NCBI GenBank assembly: GCA_029990175.1
Contig: JARKIP010000038.1
Coordinates: 23,815,501 to 23,879,500, forward strand
DNA length: 64,000 nt
Direction of reading: 5' to 3'
From: Petunia secreta
Lineage: Eukaryota > Streptophyta > Magnoliopsida > Solanales > Solanaceae
Below are positions 28,241-37,904 of the stretch, piece by piece. Under the pieces are notes generated by a model. That model saw only the letters and a program-made list of their open reading frames with translations. It ran no database searches and was not told the DNA's origin. Each line of letters opens with the position of its first letter. The first letter of the stretch is position 1. Both the position numbers and the translations under genes were made by a program.

Positions 28241-28821
28241 CTTGGGAACATCACTCATCACTCATCAGTTAACCCCTTTCCCCTTCCCCACGTGGCTTCT
28301 TTCAACCAACTTCACACTTCATCTCCTTTTTCACTCCAAATTCTCTGTGTTTTCAAGGAATCCGACCAGTAAATACAACAAAGTATTTTTTATAAAAGGT
28401 AAACTATGTCATTATCATTTAAACTGTGGTGTAAATGTCGAACCTTGGTTTTAGATTTTAATTTTTTCGTCGACAGTGATTAACGATGATTTGGGTGTTT
28501 GTTTTTGTACAAAAGGTGTAATATTGTGTTGAAATTGAATGGCATTATGTGTTTTAATGGGTAAAGTAGTTCCGAACTACAAAGGGATTTTCGATGTTCA
28601 ACTGAAATTTTTAGGGTGTTTATATTTTTTGGTTAAATTGTGACGATTTTGAGGGTTTTCTGGGAACCAACGCTGCTTAAACTAGTTGCAAATTGAAGTT
28701 ATTGCTGTTATGTGTCTTGATGTTCCGAACACCATAGTTGCTGAGGTTCTAAACATCTAATAGGATGTTCATGTTTTTTTGTAACTAAATTTAGTATCCC
28801 CTTGTTTTGCTTTGCAGAAAA

Positions 28822-31800
28822 ATGGTAAATTTAAGACCGAGAAATAAAGATGAAGATGAGCAGAAGAAGCAGCCTACAAAGACTCCCAAGAAGGCGATTT
28901 CTAAGAAAAAGGGCCCTTCACCGAAGAAGAAACTTGACAAGCCTAGTACTTCAGATTCGGAACGTACTCCAACAGATTTAGAACCTACTCCTAAACGCCC
29001 AAGAACTACTAAACCCACTAAAAGAAAATTAGTTGTGGAGAGTGACGAATGTAGCCAAGGAGAAGTAGCAGGTCCACGGAACAAAGGTGATAAACAAGAG
29101 GAAAGCCAAAGTCCAGCACCAAGTTACGATCTAAGTAAAGGTGGGGAGGATTTGAAGAGGGCTGCAGATGAGGGTGAAAGAAGGGTGGATTTAGATGACG
29201 CCGGTATTGATGAACTGTTAAAAAGTGATTTTTTGAGGACTGGAGTGGAAGATGGTGATGGTGAAAAGGAAGAGGAAGATGGTGATGGTGAAAAGGAAGA
29301 GAAAGATGGTGGTAAAAAAAATGAAGAGGCTGATGATTTAAGTAGAGAAAAAGGAGAAGAAGTAGAGGGGGAAGCAGATAAAACAGGGGAGAGTCCAAGA
29401 AGCAGCAAAACAAGTAGAAGAGAGGCGGAGGATGTAATTTTAAAAAGCAACTTTCTGAAGGATCGTGAAAAAAGAGTTAAAATAGATGGGGAAGCTGTAA
29501 ATAATGCAGGTGGAAATGTTGAAGAGCAAGCAGGTGAAGAGAAGGAAACTGCTGAAGGAACATCTGGATTGAAACTGGAGGAAGACCAGGTAATAGTTGA
29601 ATTGAAACGCGTATTGTTCGGAACGCCAATGTTGATGTTCTACACGACATTTTGTACGTTCCCAACATCAACATTAAGGCTGGTAGCTCTCATTCGGAAC
29701 ACGATACTGTCGTTCAGAACCTCAGCATACTCATGTTCCGAACATTTATTAATTTACTATCATTGTGATTCATTTTATTAATTTTATGCTAAAATTATGT
29801 GCAGTATGAAGACGTTGGTCATGCTACTTTCAAGAGTAACGTTGAGGGTCTCTTCAAGACCTTCCTGACCAACAATGAACCTTTTAATGGGAAGATTACT
29901 GTTCGTTCTTCGTTGGCTAGGGGTATGATACAGTTCAAGGAGGTTCTGAAAAAATTGCAGGTGAGAAGGGGATTTGCCAATAGCTGTTTCGGTCCTTTCT
30001 TGCAATTACCGGAATATCCACTGTTTGGCACCAAGTTGGTGCATAACCTCCTCATGCGAAGGATTATTTGCAAGAAGAAGAAAGAGGTTTGGATATCCTT
30101 CAATGGATTGCCAGCACGTTTTGGCCTATCCGAGTTTGCACTAATGACAGGGCTAAACTGTAGGCCCTATCCAAGTAAAGAGTACATGGATAAAATGAAT
30201 GAAAAGGGGAAGGAATTGTGGAAGTTTGTTGTTGATTATTTCAAGGAGAAAAAGAGGAAGGAGAAGGAGAAAGAGATAAAGGGAAAGGAGGAGAAGAAAA
30301 AGGAGGAGAAGGAGAAGGGTAGTGGGAAGCGGAAGGAGAAGAAGAAGGAGGAGGAGTCACCCTCAGCCTCACCTTCACCCTCACCCTCACCTTCACCCGC
30401 AAAGAGGAAGTTCAACAAGCCCAAAAAACAAAAACAGCCGAAGAAAAAGCAAGCTGTGAAGTCTGGTGACTTGCTTGAGTTGGTATGTTCTAGAACCTGT
30501 CCTAAGAAGTGGTATTTAAATCTGTGCATGGCTTGGTTTGTTCATACTATTCTGTGTGCGAGGGATTCCAAATATGGAATAGAGGAATGGGTGGTGTGCT
30601 TGTCCGCTGATCTTGCGGCATTCCAGCGTTATCCTTGGGGTAGGATGAGTTTTGAATTAACAATGGAATATCTGATCAAGCCAATGGAACCTCGTGCAGA
30701 AGGAAGCCAGACTTACAATCTTTATGGCTTTCCATGGGCATTCATGGCCTGGGCTCATGAAGCCATTCCTGCCTTGAGACCAAAGGATTTGCCAAAAGAA
30801 AAAACAATCCCAAGGATCATAAACAGACTTACTGAAATTTGTGAAAGAGATACGGACAGGTTGTTTGACCAACAAGATGTTCCTGTAAGTATTCCGTTTT
30901 CCATATATGTTATGTAATGTTTGGAACAACCTCGTTGTTACTGAGATATTTCTAATTGATGTTCGGAACATCTTAATGAAGAACCCTCAACTTCTACAGT
31001 CAACAATGTTCGGAACATCCTTTTCCGATGTTTTCGAACAACAAGACTTTGTTCCAAACAACATTAAAAGATTTTTAAATTTTAGTTGATATTTATTTAA
31101 TGTTGTTGGGTATATTAACAGGTTGTTCACCCTTTCCTCATTCCTACCGATGAAGAGCTGGACATGGATTACTTTCTAGACCTCATGCCATTTGATGACT
31201 CAGAGGATGACACAATAGATCGTTTTTGTAAAGTGTTTGAGGATGCTTGCAGCGTTGGCCTTGTTGGTGGCACTACAGTTTGTATCTTCAACAACAATCC
31301 TGCAACCCCTCAAAGACAAGCGATAGAAATTAAAGCTATGGAAGCCCCAGAAACGATGATGTTTGGAAGTGATGGTGAATACAAGGATGAGGGAATTGGT
31401 GGCCTGCAAGATGTAAATATTGACATTGGAAACAAAGGTGATGGTGATGTAGTTCGCGGTGAGTTTGAAGTTGCCGGTATCACTGAAGTTGGTATAGTGA
31501 AGAGGAGCTCCAATTGCAGAGGCTGCAAATGTGGTGAATGCAGCGGATGGAGGGAAGCAATGGAGCAAAAGATTTTGGCTTACGATCAAAAGATGGTTGC
31601 TTATGATGAAAAGATCGTGGCTTATGAGAAAAGGATGGTGGCTTATGAGCAACAGATCGTGCCTTACGAGACAAAGGATGGTGCTTCTGAGCAAATCAAA
31701 GGTGATTCTTCTGGTGGTGATGGATTCGACATCCCCAAATGTAGCAGTTGCAATTGCAAAGAGTGCGACGATTGGCGTAAAGGCATGGTGATGGAGATGG

Positions 31801-32977
31801 CGGCCGTGAAGGAGATGATTGAGCAGTTGAAGCGCAAAACTATTGTAAAACCTGCAAAGGCTGTGAAATCACCACAAACAGAAGAGGAGAAGAAGCAGGA
31901 AGAAGTTTGGCCTAGGCTGCAAGTGGATATTTACAAGCCATTGAAGCGGAAAAAAGTTATGGCCTTGACCGCATTTATCAAAAAGAGGAAGAAACAAAAA
32001 GATGTTTTTCTTGGATTGCCGATGAATTACCTAGATTTCAAAGAACTGATGGACAAGACACAGTGGCTGTGGGACATTGTAAGTTTATTTTAGAATCATT
32101 TTCTGAACTTCACATTGTTGTAGGGAACATTCTAACTGTGTTCGGAACATCATTAGTATGCTTGGAACAACAAAAGCATTTCTAGCTTCTCATAGATTTA
32201 TAGAACATCACACAGTCGTTCCGAACATGGAATGATGTTCGGAAAGACAGACCTTTCCTTCACTCACTTATACTCCAATTATTTTTTGTCTCTTATATGT
32301 TCTGCAGTATGTTGAAGTTGTGTTGACAATGATGCGGGAGAGGCATTTGAATTACCGCTATCATTACGATCAAAGTGACCTCATTCTGGATATGGCATTC
32401 TTGACAATGATGAAAAAACGCTACTACCAACTGGAAAAAGATGCGCAGGATGATAAGATACCGCTGGATGAGGCGTTGAATACGTATAAGTTTGATGAGG
32501 AGTATCTGAAGTATGCACATGGAGAGCTACCCTACCCAGGGGGTAGGTGTTGGGCTGGTGCTAAGAGGATCTTCGGCGTCTTCAACATCAACGACAATCA
32601 CTACGTGTTGGTGGTGTTTGACATGGTTGAAGCGAAGGTTTGGGTGTATGATTGCAATCATGGTGTTAATGATGATGAAAAGTTCTTGCCAATAATTGTT
32701 CCCATTCTGTACATGTTCCCGATCTATGTCAGAAATTCTAAGCTATTCAAAGAATTGGATTTGATGTGTAATAAAGGAGATATGTGGTTGTTTGAGAGAG
32801 TGCCAAGATCACTTTGTCCACAAAATCTAACAGGGCAATCCTGTGGAGTGTTCGCGTTGATGTACATTGAGCATCTCATTACAAACACCCCCCATGGGCA
32901 AAATTTGTGACAATGAGGCTGATCGGTGGAGGCGACGTTTAGCCGTTTATATTTACGATGGCAAAATGAAGCCTTGA
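28822..32977 (+). CDS. DUF1985 / Ulp1-like cysteine protease (peptidase C48), four exons
   Basis: Exons 28822-29589, 29805-30884, 31122-32078 and 32308-32910 join in phase 0 with GT/AG borders. A likely 5'-UTR intron acceptor (TTTGCAG) stands just before the ATG. Exon 1 is Lys/Glu-rich, low complexity and probably nuclear. Exon 2 carries DUF1985 (FLQLPEYPLFG, WISFNGLPARFGLSEFALMTGL). Exon 3 has two CxxCxCxxCxxW motifs around a repeated YEKKMVA-type helix. Exon 4 is the Ulp1 protease with His in NDNHYVLVVFD, Asp in VYDCNHG, and Gln-Cys in GQSCGVFAL. Ulp1 enzymes cleave SUMO-type conjugates; whether this one does is inference. A six-base C run (32888-32893) shifts the frame and ends the protein at 32910. 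With one C fewer the frame would stay open to a stop at 32975-32977. Confidence 0.82.
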
Positions 32978-33850
32978 TTTGGGGAATATGTAATATTTGG
33001 ATAATCTTTTAACTTTTTTTTGGTAATGTAATTAGGTATGGATGACTTTTATTTTATTAGCCAAGTAACAAGTAACAGTAACAGCTTTTGATGTGCTTAA
33101 ATATTAAATATTGACGATTATTACATCAGTTCCAGAACGACATCAATCTGTTCCTGAAATGCAAAGTGATGTTCCAAACATCTGCAACATTTAATTAAGT
33201 TTACCCTGGAATCTGAATGTGAACTCGATGCTCCACTTATATGTGCTCCCCTTTGTGAATGTGAAGAAAGGGGCAATCGACGAGTCTGTTGGGAAGGGCT
33301 TTATCGAAAGTGACTTTTGATGAAACTCGTAACCGTTATGTACTACTCAAACGAGTGCAACTGATAATATTGTAACTGCTGTACCTTTTAGATTTTAACA
33401 TGATGTTCGAAACATTATTAAATATCGTTCGGTATACTGTGCTTATTTTAATTATAGATAGATGGATTAGTTTTTTAAGAAAAAGAACAGAGCATATCAA
33501 GTGCTCATCAATTGTTCAGAACAAGATATATATATGTTTTGCGCGGAATAACGATGTTTCAAACGAGATACTCTAATTGTATAAAGGTTAATAATGTTCC
33601 AGAACGACACAAAACCTTTCTGAACGGCGTAATGGAGTTCTGAACTAGATAAAAGTAATTTCCATTGATAATCATTGTAGAGCTTTACAAAAAAGAATGC
33701 TAGTTATATTAGCATTCAAATGGAGAAACTGCACATCACTGTCAGTGCTTTACAAAAGGAATGCTACTTATACTAGCATTCTACCAAAAGATACTAGACT
33801 ATAAACACTCAAAAAGAAATATATAATAATATTAATAGGAACATCCAAAT

Positions 33851-34207
33851 CTAGCGTGAAGGAGAGGAGTAGAAGTCAAGGTAATGGATCCCCGTATAAG
33901 CAAGCAGCCCTTTGAGCATTCTTTTGATCCTTCGCCTTTCCTTCGCCATCTTTCTGACGTCCTTTTTGTAGTCATGTAGGAAGCCCTCAAACTGGAACTT
34001 CCAACCCCACACTTCTACCCTTAGTTGTTCCAATATGTCAATAGCCCTTTCAGTTTGTGATTCGTCTGCAAATGATAATGCCCTAGAGGTGGAGGCTTCT
34101 CCTCTAGCCGTGGAGGCACCTCTAGCCGTGGAGGCTCCTCTGGCCGTGGAGGCTCCTCTAGCCGTGGAGGATCCTCTTGCTCCTCTTGTTCGTGGTTGAC
34201 GTGCCAT
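33851..34207 (-). CDS. Small basic protein with STARGA repeats, MULE passenger
   Basis: 118 codons from an ATG at 34207. The N-terminal third is Arg/Ala/Ser-rich, with four copies of STARGA made by 18-base tandem repeats (about 34098-34170). The rest is a mixed helical segment with a basic patch (KKDVRKMAKERRRIKRMLKG). A good minus-strand TATA box (TCTATAAATA, 34310-34319) lies ~105 bases upstream. I do not recognise the family. The upstream region resembles that of the ORF at 36838-37107, so the two may be diverged duplicates. Function unknown; nucleic-acid binding is a guess from charge. Confidence 0.55.
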   Translation of the reverse strand: MARQPRTRGARGSSTARGASTARGASTARGASTARGEASTSRALSFADESQTERAIDILEQLRVEVWGWKFQFEGFLHDYKKDVRKMAKERRRIKRMLKGLLAYTGIHYLDFYSSPSR

Positions 34208-34309
34208 TTTTGAAGATGGATAGTTTGAAGTGTAAGTTGATTAATGTGGATTGAAATTCCTTGAATTGTAAGTTGATGAATATGGATTGAAATGCTTTGA
34301 ATCGTTGGG

Positions 34310-34319
34310 TATTTATAGA
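34310..34319 (-). promoter_or_regulatory. TATA box of the STARGA gene
   Basis: TCTATAAATA on the minus strand. The same decamer occurs at 37329-37338 at a matching place upstream of the second small minus-strand ORF. Confidence 0.55.
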
Positions 34320-34790
34320 AGTTGAGAGAGGCAACCAAAACGTTACGTTTGTAGCCGTTTGGTGTATTGGTATTTGAGCGGGTTGTATTGTAGCCGACAT
34401 CATTTCGACCTACCTGCAAACCTAGTCTAGTCTACGAAATGATGTTCCGAACATCATTTCGACCTACCTGCAGACCTAGTCTAGTCTACTACTCTAGATG
34501 ATAGGTGTATTGGTATTTGGAAATTGTATTGTAGCCTTTTTTGAATTTCAAATATTGAATCTATTGTTCGGAACGGCAGTGTACATAAGTATAATTCGCG
34601 TAACATATCCTTTACACGATGTTCCGAACATCATTTCGATCTAGCCCAATGTCGTGATAGATTATTACATTGGGCGCGTGAACAACATTTATTTACCAAC
34701 GGTAATAAAAATACACCACCCAACACATTATATATGCGTTCATTATTTATAAAACAAGTTTACACAATTACATCAAACATCCAGATTAAA

Positions 34791-35207
34791 ATGTCTAGTA
34801 GATCCGTTAATAGCGGCAGTGTTGTACCATTTTGTCGATGTGGAGATTATGCGAAGTTAACAACATCGTGGACGCAGCTAAACCCAGGAAGGAGGTTTTA
34901 CGGATACAAATATGGTCAGGTTAGGTGATGGGTTTATTTTCTTTCTTGAATTTATTTGTTTGTTGTATTTATTTTCTTCTTTTTTATGTAGGCAAATGGC
35001 TGCAACTACTTTAGATGGCATGATGAAGAGATGTCAGATCAAGCAAAGAGAGTAATATGGGGTCTACTTAAGAAGTTGAAAGCTGTTGAAGAAGAGAGGA
35101 AAGCGGCACGTTTATGGCGGAAAAAATTGGGTTTTGGGGTACTAATAGTTGTGGTGCTTATCGTTCTCATATTCTGTACTTGGATCAAGTGTTGGTTCAT
35201 AGTTTAG
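34791..35207 (+). CDS. GRF-type zinc finger protein with C-terminal membrane anchor, two exons
   Basis: Exons 34791-34919 and 34992-35207 join in phase 0 (donor GTTAGG, acceptor TATGTAG) into 114 residues. Residues 13-50 match the plant GRF zinc finger: PFCRCGDYAKLTTSW, NPGRRFYGYKY, GCNYFRWHDEE. The third usual cysteine ligand (GC after RRFF) is tyrosine here (Tyr39), while Cys15, Cys17 and Cys47 remain. A Lys/Glu/Arg-rich linker follows, then a hydrophobic segment of ~19 residues (GFGVLIVVVLIVLIFCTWI) that should span a membrane. GRF fingers bind single-stranded nucleic acid in other proteins. An upstream in-frame ATG at 34734 overlaps the likely TATA (TTATATATG), so I prefer 34791. Confidence 0.72.
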
Positions 35208-35449
35208 TTTCTATATTTCCAATTGTTATGTTTTGTGCAGTAATGATCAAGAAATTTCATTTGAAATTGTTATTTTGTCCTATAATTTACCAATGTACCC
35301 TATGTCGTTCCGCACGACACACTTCATGTTTCAATCATATCGCGATCTGATCTGAACAAATCCGTTAACAGAACGATGAAGATAGCAACATCGAAATATG
35401 ACGCTCCGAACGTGTTATTCATGTGACAAACATATTTAGCATGTTCGAA

Positions 35450-36300
35450 ACCACTAAGATGGATGTGCAGTCATTTGTCACTCTAACAAGTATGCTTGGT
35501 AATTTAGGGTGATACTGATCATCTCACTTTAATTACCTAGTCCTAATGATCATCATTTGCCACTCTAACAACTCTAAGTGGCTGTTTGTCACTCTAACTA
35601 CTCTAGATGTGAAGAGTGTGATGAAGATAGCAACAATAGAACATCGCGCTCGGAACATCGCATGAACGCGACAAACTTCCCGTTGATGTTCGAAACATCG
35701 GTATATGTATGGATCATCATTTCTCCCTATAACAAGTATAGTTTGTTATTTATAGTGATAGTGATCGTCATTTGTCACCCTAGCAAGTATAGTGGGTCAT
35801 TTCTAGATTAGAAGGATCATCATTTGTCTGTCGAACAACCCTAGTTGGCCATTTCTACTCATAATGATCATCATAATGCACTCTTACAGGTATCTTGGAT
35901 CATTTTTAGGTATAATGATCATCCTTTATCACTCTTACAAGTATAGTTGGTCATTTATTATATGTATGGATCATCATTTCTCCCTATACCAAGTATAGTT
36001 GGTCATTTATAATGATAGTGATCATCATTTTTCACTCTTACAAGTATAGTTGGTCATTTATTATCATATTGATATTCATTTTCCACTCTTACAAGTATTG
36101 TTGGGTCCTTCCTAGTCATAATGATCATCATTTGCCACTCTAACGACTCTACTTGTCCATTTCTACTCATAAGGATAACCATTTGTCCCACAAACTACTC
36201 TAAGTGGTCTTTGTGATGAAAGTGGATGAATTTATCGCTCTTACAGGTAGAGTGGGTCCTTTGTAGGTATATAATGATCATAGTTTGTCACTCTAACTAC
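35450..36300. repeat. Degenerate ~55-base tandem repeat array
   Basis: Many imperfect units of the form ATGATCATCATTTGTCACTC, TAACAAGTATAGTTGGTCAT, TTAT follow one another. ATGATCAT is itself a palindrome. No ORF of note. The array sits between the GRF gene and the coiled-coil ORF of the MULE. Confidence 0.8.
35584..35727 (+). repeat. 144-base perfect direct duplication, copy 1
   Basis: This is identical as far as I can read to 36283-36426. It starts GTTTGTCACTCTAACTACTC and ends ATCATTTCTCCC. It contains GAACATCGCGCTCGGAACAT, a degenerate pair of the GTTCSGAAC motif. Confidence 0.9.
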
Positions 36301-36426
36301 TCTAGATGTGAAGAGTGTGATGAAGATAGCAACAATAGAACATCGCGCTCGGAACATCGCATGAACGCGACAAACTTCCCGTTGATGTTCGAAACATCGG
36401 TATATGTATGGATCATCATTTCTCCC
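36283..36426 (+). repeat. 144-base perfect direct duplication, copy 2
   Basis: Partner of 35584-35727. Perfect identity inside an otherwise diverged array implies a recent duplication or gene conversion. Confidence 0.9.
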
Positions 36427-36837
36427 GAAGATAACAACATTAACAATTGTGCGATCCGAACGGCCGTTTAATGTGACGAACATAACAGTTGCGTTCCGAA
36501 CATTTGTTTTCATTCTGGATATTTGGACGTTAATGATCATCATTTATACCTGGAACATAACAGTTGCGTTCCGAACATTTGTTTTCATGTGGGAACATAC
36601 GTAATATGTTCCGAACGTGTTGTATGATTTTATTAAGTTTTCCAGAAATGGAGTAGACCAAGTTGTCGTTTGGAACATCGTGTATAATATCCTAAACGAC
36701 AGTTGATGTGTTGCGAACTATAAGCAAACATGATGGTTTGGAGACAGTTTAACAGTACTAATTCAAGACCTTCATAATAATATTAATTGAACAGACATAC
36801 AAAAGAATATTCATAAACAGTAGAACTATTTAAACAT

Positions 36838-37107
36838 CTAATATATAATAGCGTCTTCGTTATTGTTTGGACCTCCACCGAATTGATTTTGCAAAATCCT
36901 CTCAATCCGATCTATCTGCAATTGCATCTGCTCAAGTTTTGTCTCGAGTGTTTGAATGGACCTCTCACAATTATCTGCTACCTCTTTGATGTCAACAACT
37001 TCATAATGCACGTCTAGCAGTCTTGTGGGAAGCGACTTGTTTGGAGGCTCTCGGACTCGGTGGTACTTATTCCATGGATCGTTTAATGCGTTATTGGCCA
37101 TCTGCAT
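36838..37107 (-). CDS. Small coiled-coil protein, MULE passenger
   Basis: ORF of 89 codons from ATG 37107, or 87 from a second ATG at 37101. A consensus splice acceptor (TTTCATGCAG) ends exactly before the second ATG, so the gene may have an upstream exon in 37120-37310. Residues 35-75 form a heptad-like helix (IKEVADNCERSIQTLETKLE then QMQLQIDRIERILQNQF). The same TATA decamer as at 34310 lies at 37329-37338. Family not recognised. Similar small coiled-coil ORFs are sometimes carried by MULEs; its role is unknown. Confidence 0.5.
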   Translation of the reverse strand: MQMANNALNDPWNKYHRVREPPNKSLPTRLLDVHYEVVDIKEVADNCERSIQTLETKLEQMQLQIDRIERILQNQFGGGPNNNEDAIIY

Positions 37108-37328
37108 GAAAAGTTGTTTAAAATTTAGAAAAGAATCAAAGTGGATAGTTATGTTTAAGGAAATATAAACAGATTAGATGTTGAAATCGTTTTAGAAAAA
37201 AGGCAGAAAATATGGAAAACTTGAGTACCTCAACTTGTTCTTCCTTGATATAGAAACTAGTGAAAACTGAACATAATACTTGGTTAATGCGAAATGAATT
37301 GTGAATTGGGTGTTCATCAAAGTGGAGG

Positions 37329-37338
37329 TATTTATAGA
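37329..37338 (-). promoter_or_regulatory. TATA box of the coiled-coil gene
   Basis: TCTATAAATA on the minus strand, followed downstream by a leader and the ORF starting at 37107. The wider upstream block (AGTGTATTGGTATTTG, GTAGCCGTTT) also resembles that upstream of 34310-34319. Confidence 0.5.
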
Positions 37339-37904
37339 TGTTTTGAAGCAAATGAAGGGACGCATATTTACAAGTGTGAATGTGTTCTTTGACGTGACTG
37401 TTGCAGCAACCAACTTGTATTTTAGTCGTTTAGTGTATTGGTATTTGCGTTCCCAACTGTTCATTGTAGCCGTTTGTGTGTTTTAAATTTTGAATAGCTT
37501 GTTCGGAACGTCACGTATAAAAGTATAATATAATATCATCGACACAAGGTTCCGAACATTTCCTATAAGGTAGCACTTGGTAAACGCTACGACTATGAAT
37601 TGTGAAATAAAGACCTCACAAGCTTTCACATGCCATGACATCGTTCGGAACATCACATGTAATATCCTAAACAAAAAGGATGTGTTGCGAACAATATGCA
37701 ATTATGTGCACAAGATAATCACAAAAGATGCAGTAAAGCAAATCTGTGCAACCCATAAGTTAAGAAATAAATTTGGCCAAATATGTACACAATATAAATT
37801 ATACAAGTAGGACGAAAAGTCCATTATGCAATTCAAATAAATATCCAAATAATCCAAATAATCGAAATTATAACGAGGACGATATAAATATCCAATTCAC
37901 AAAC

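Noticed and set aside
29018..29450. Minus-strand ORFs of 108-131 codons rich in Ser, Leu and His
   Set aside because: They are shadows of the acidic Lys/Glu-rich exon 1 of the Ulp1 gene on the other strand.
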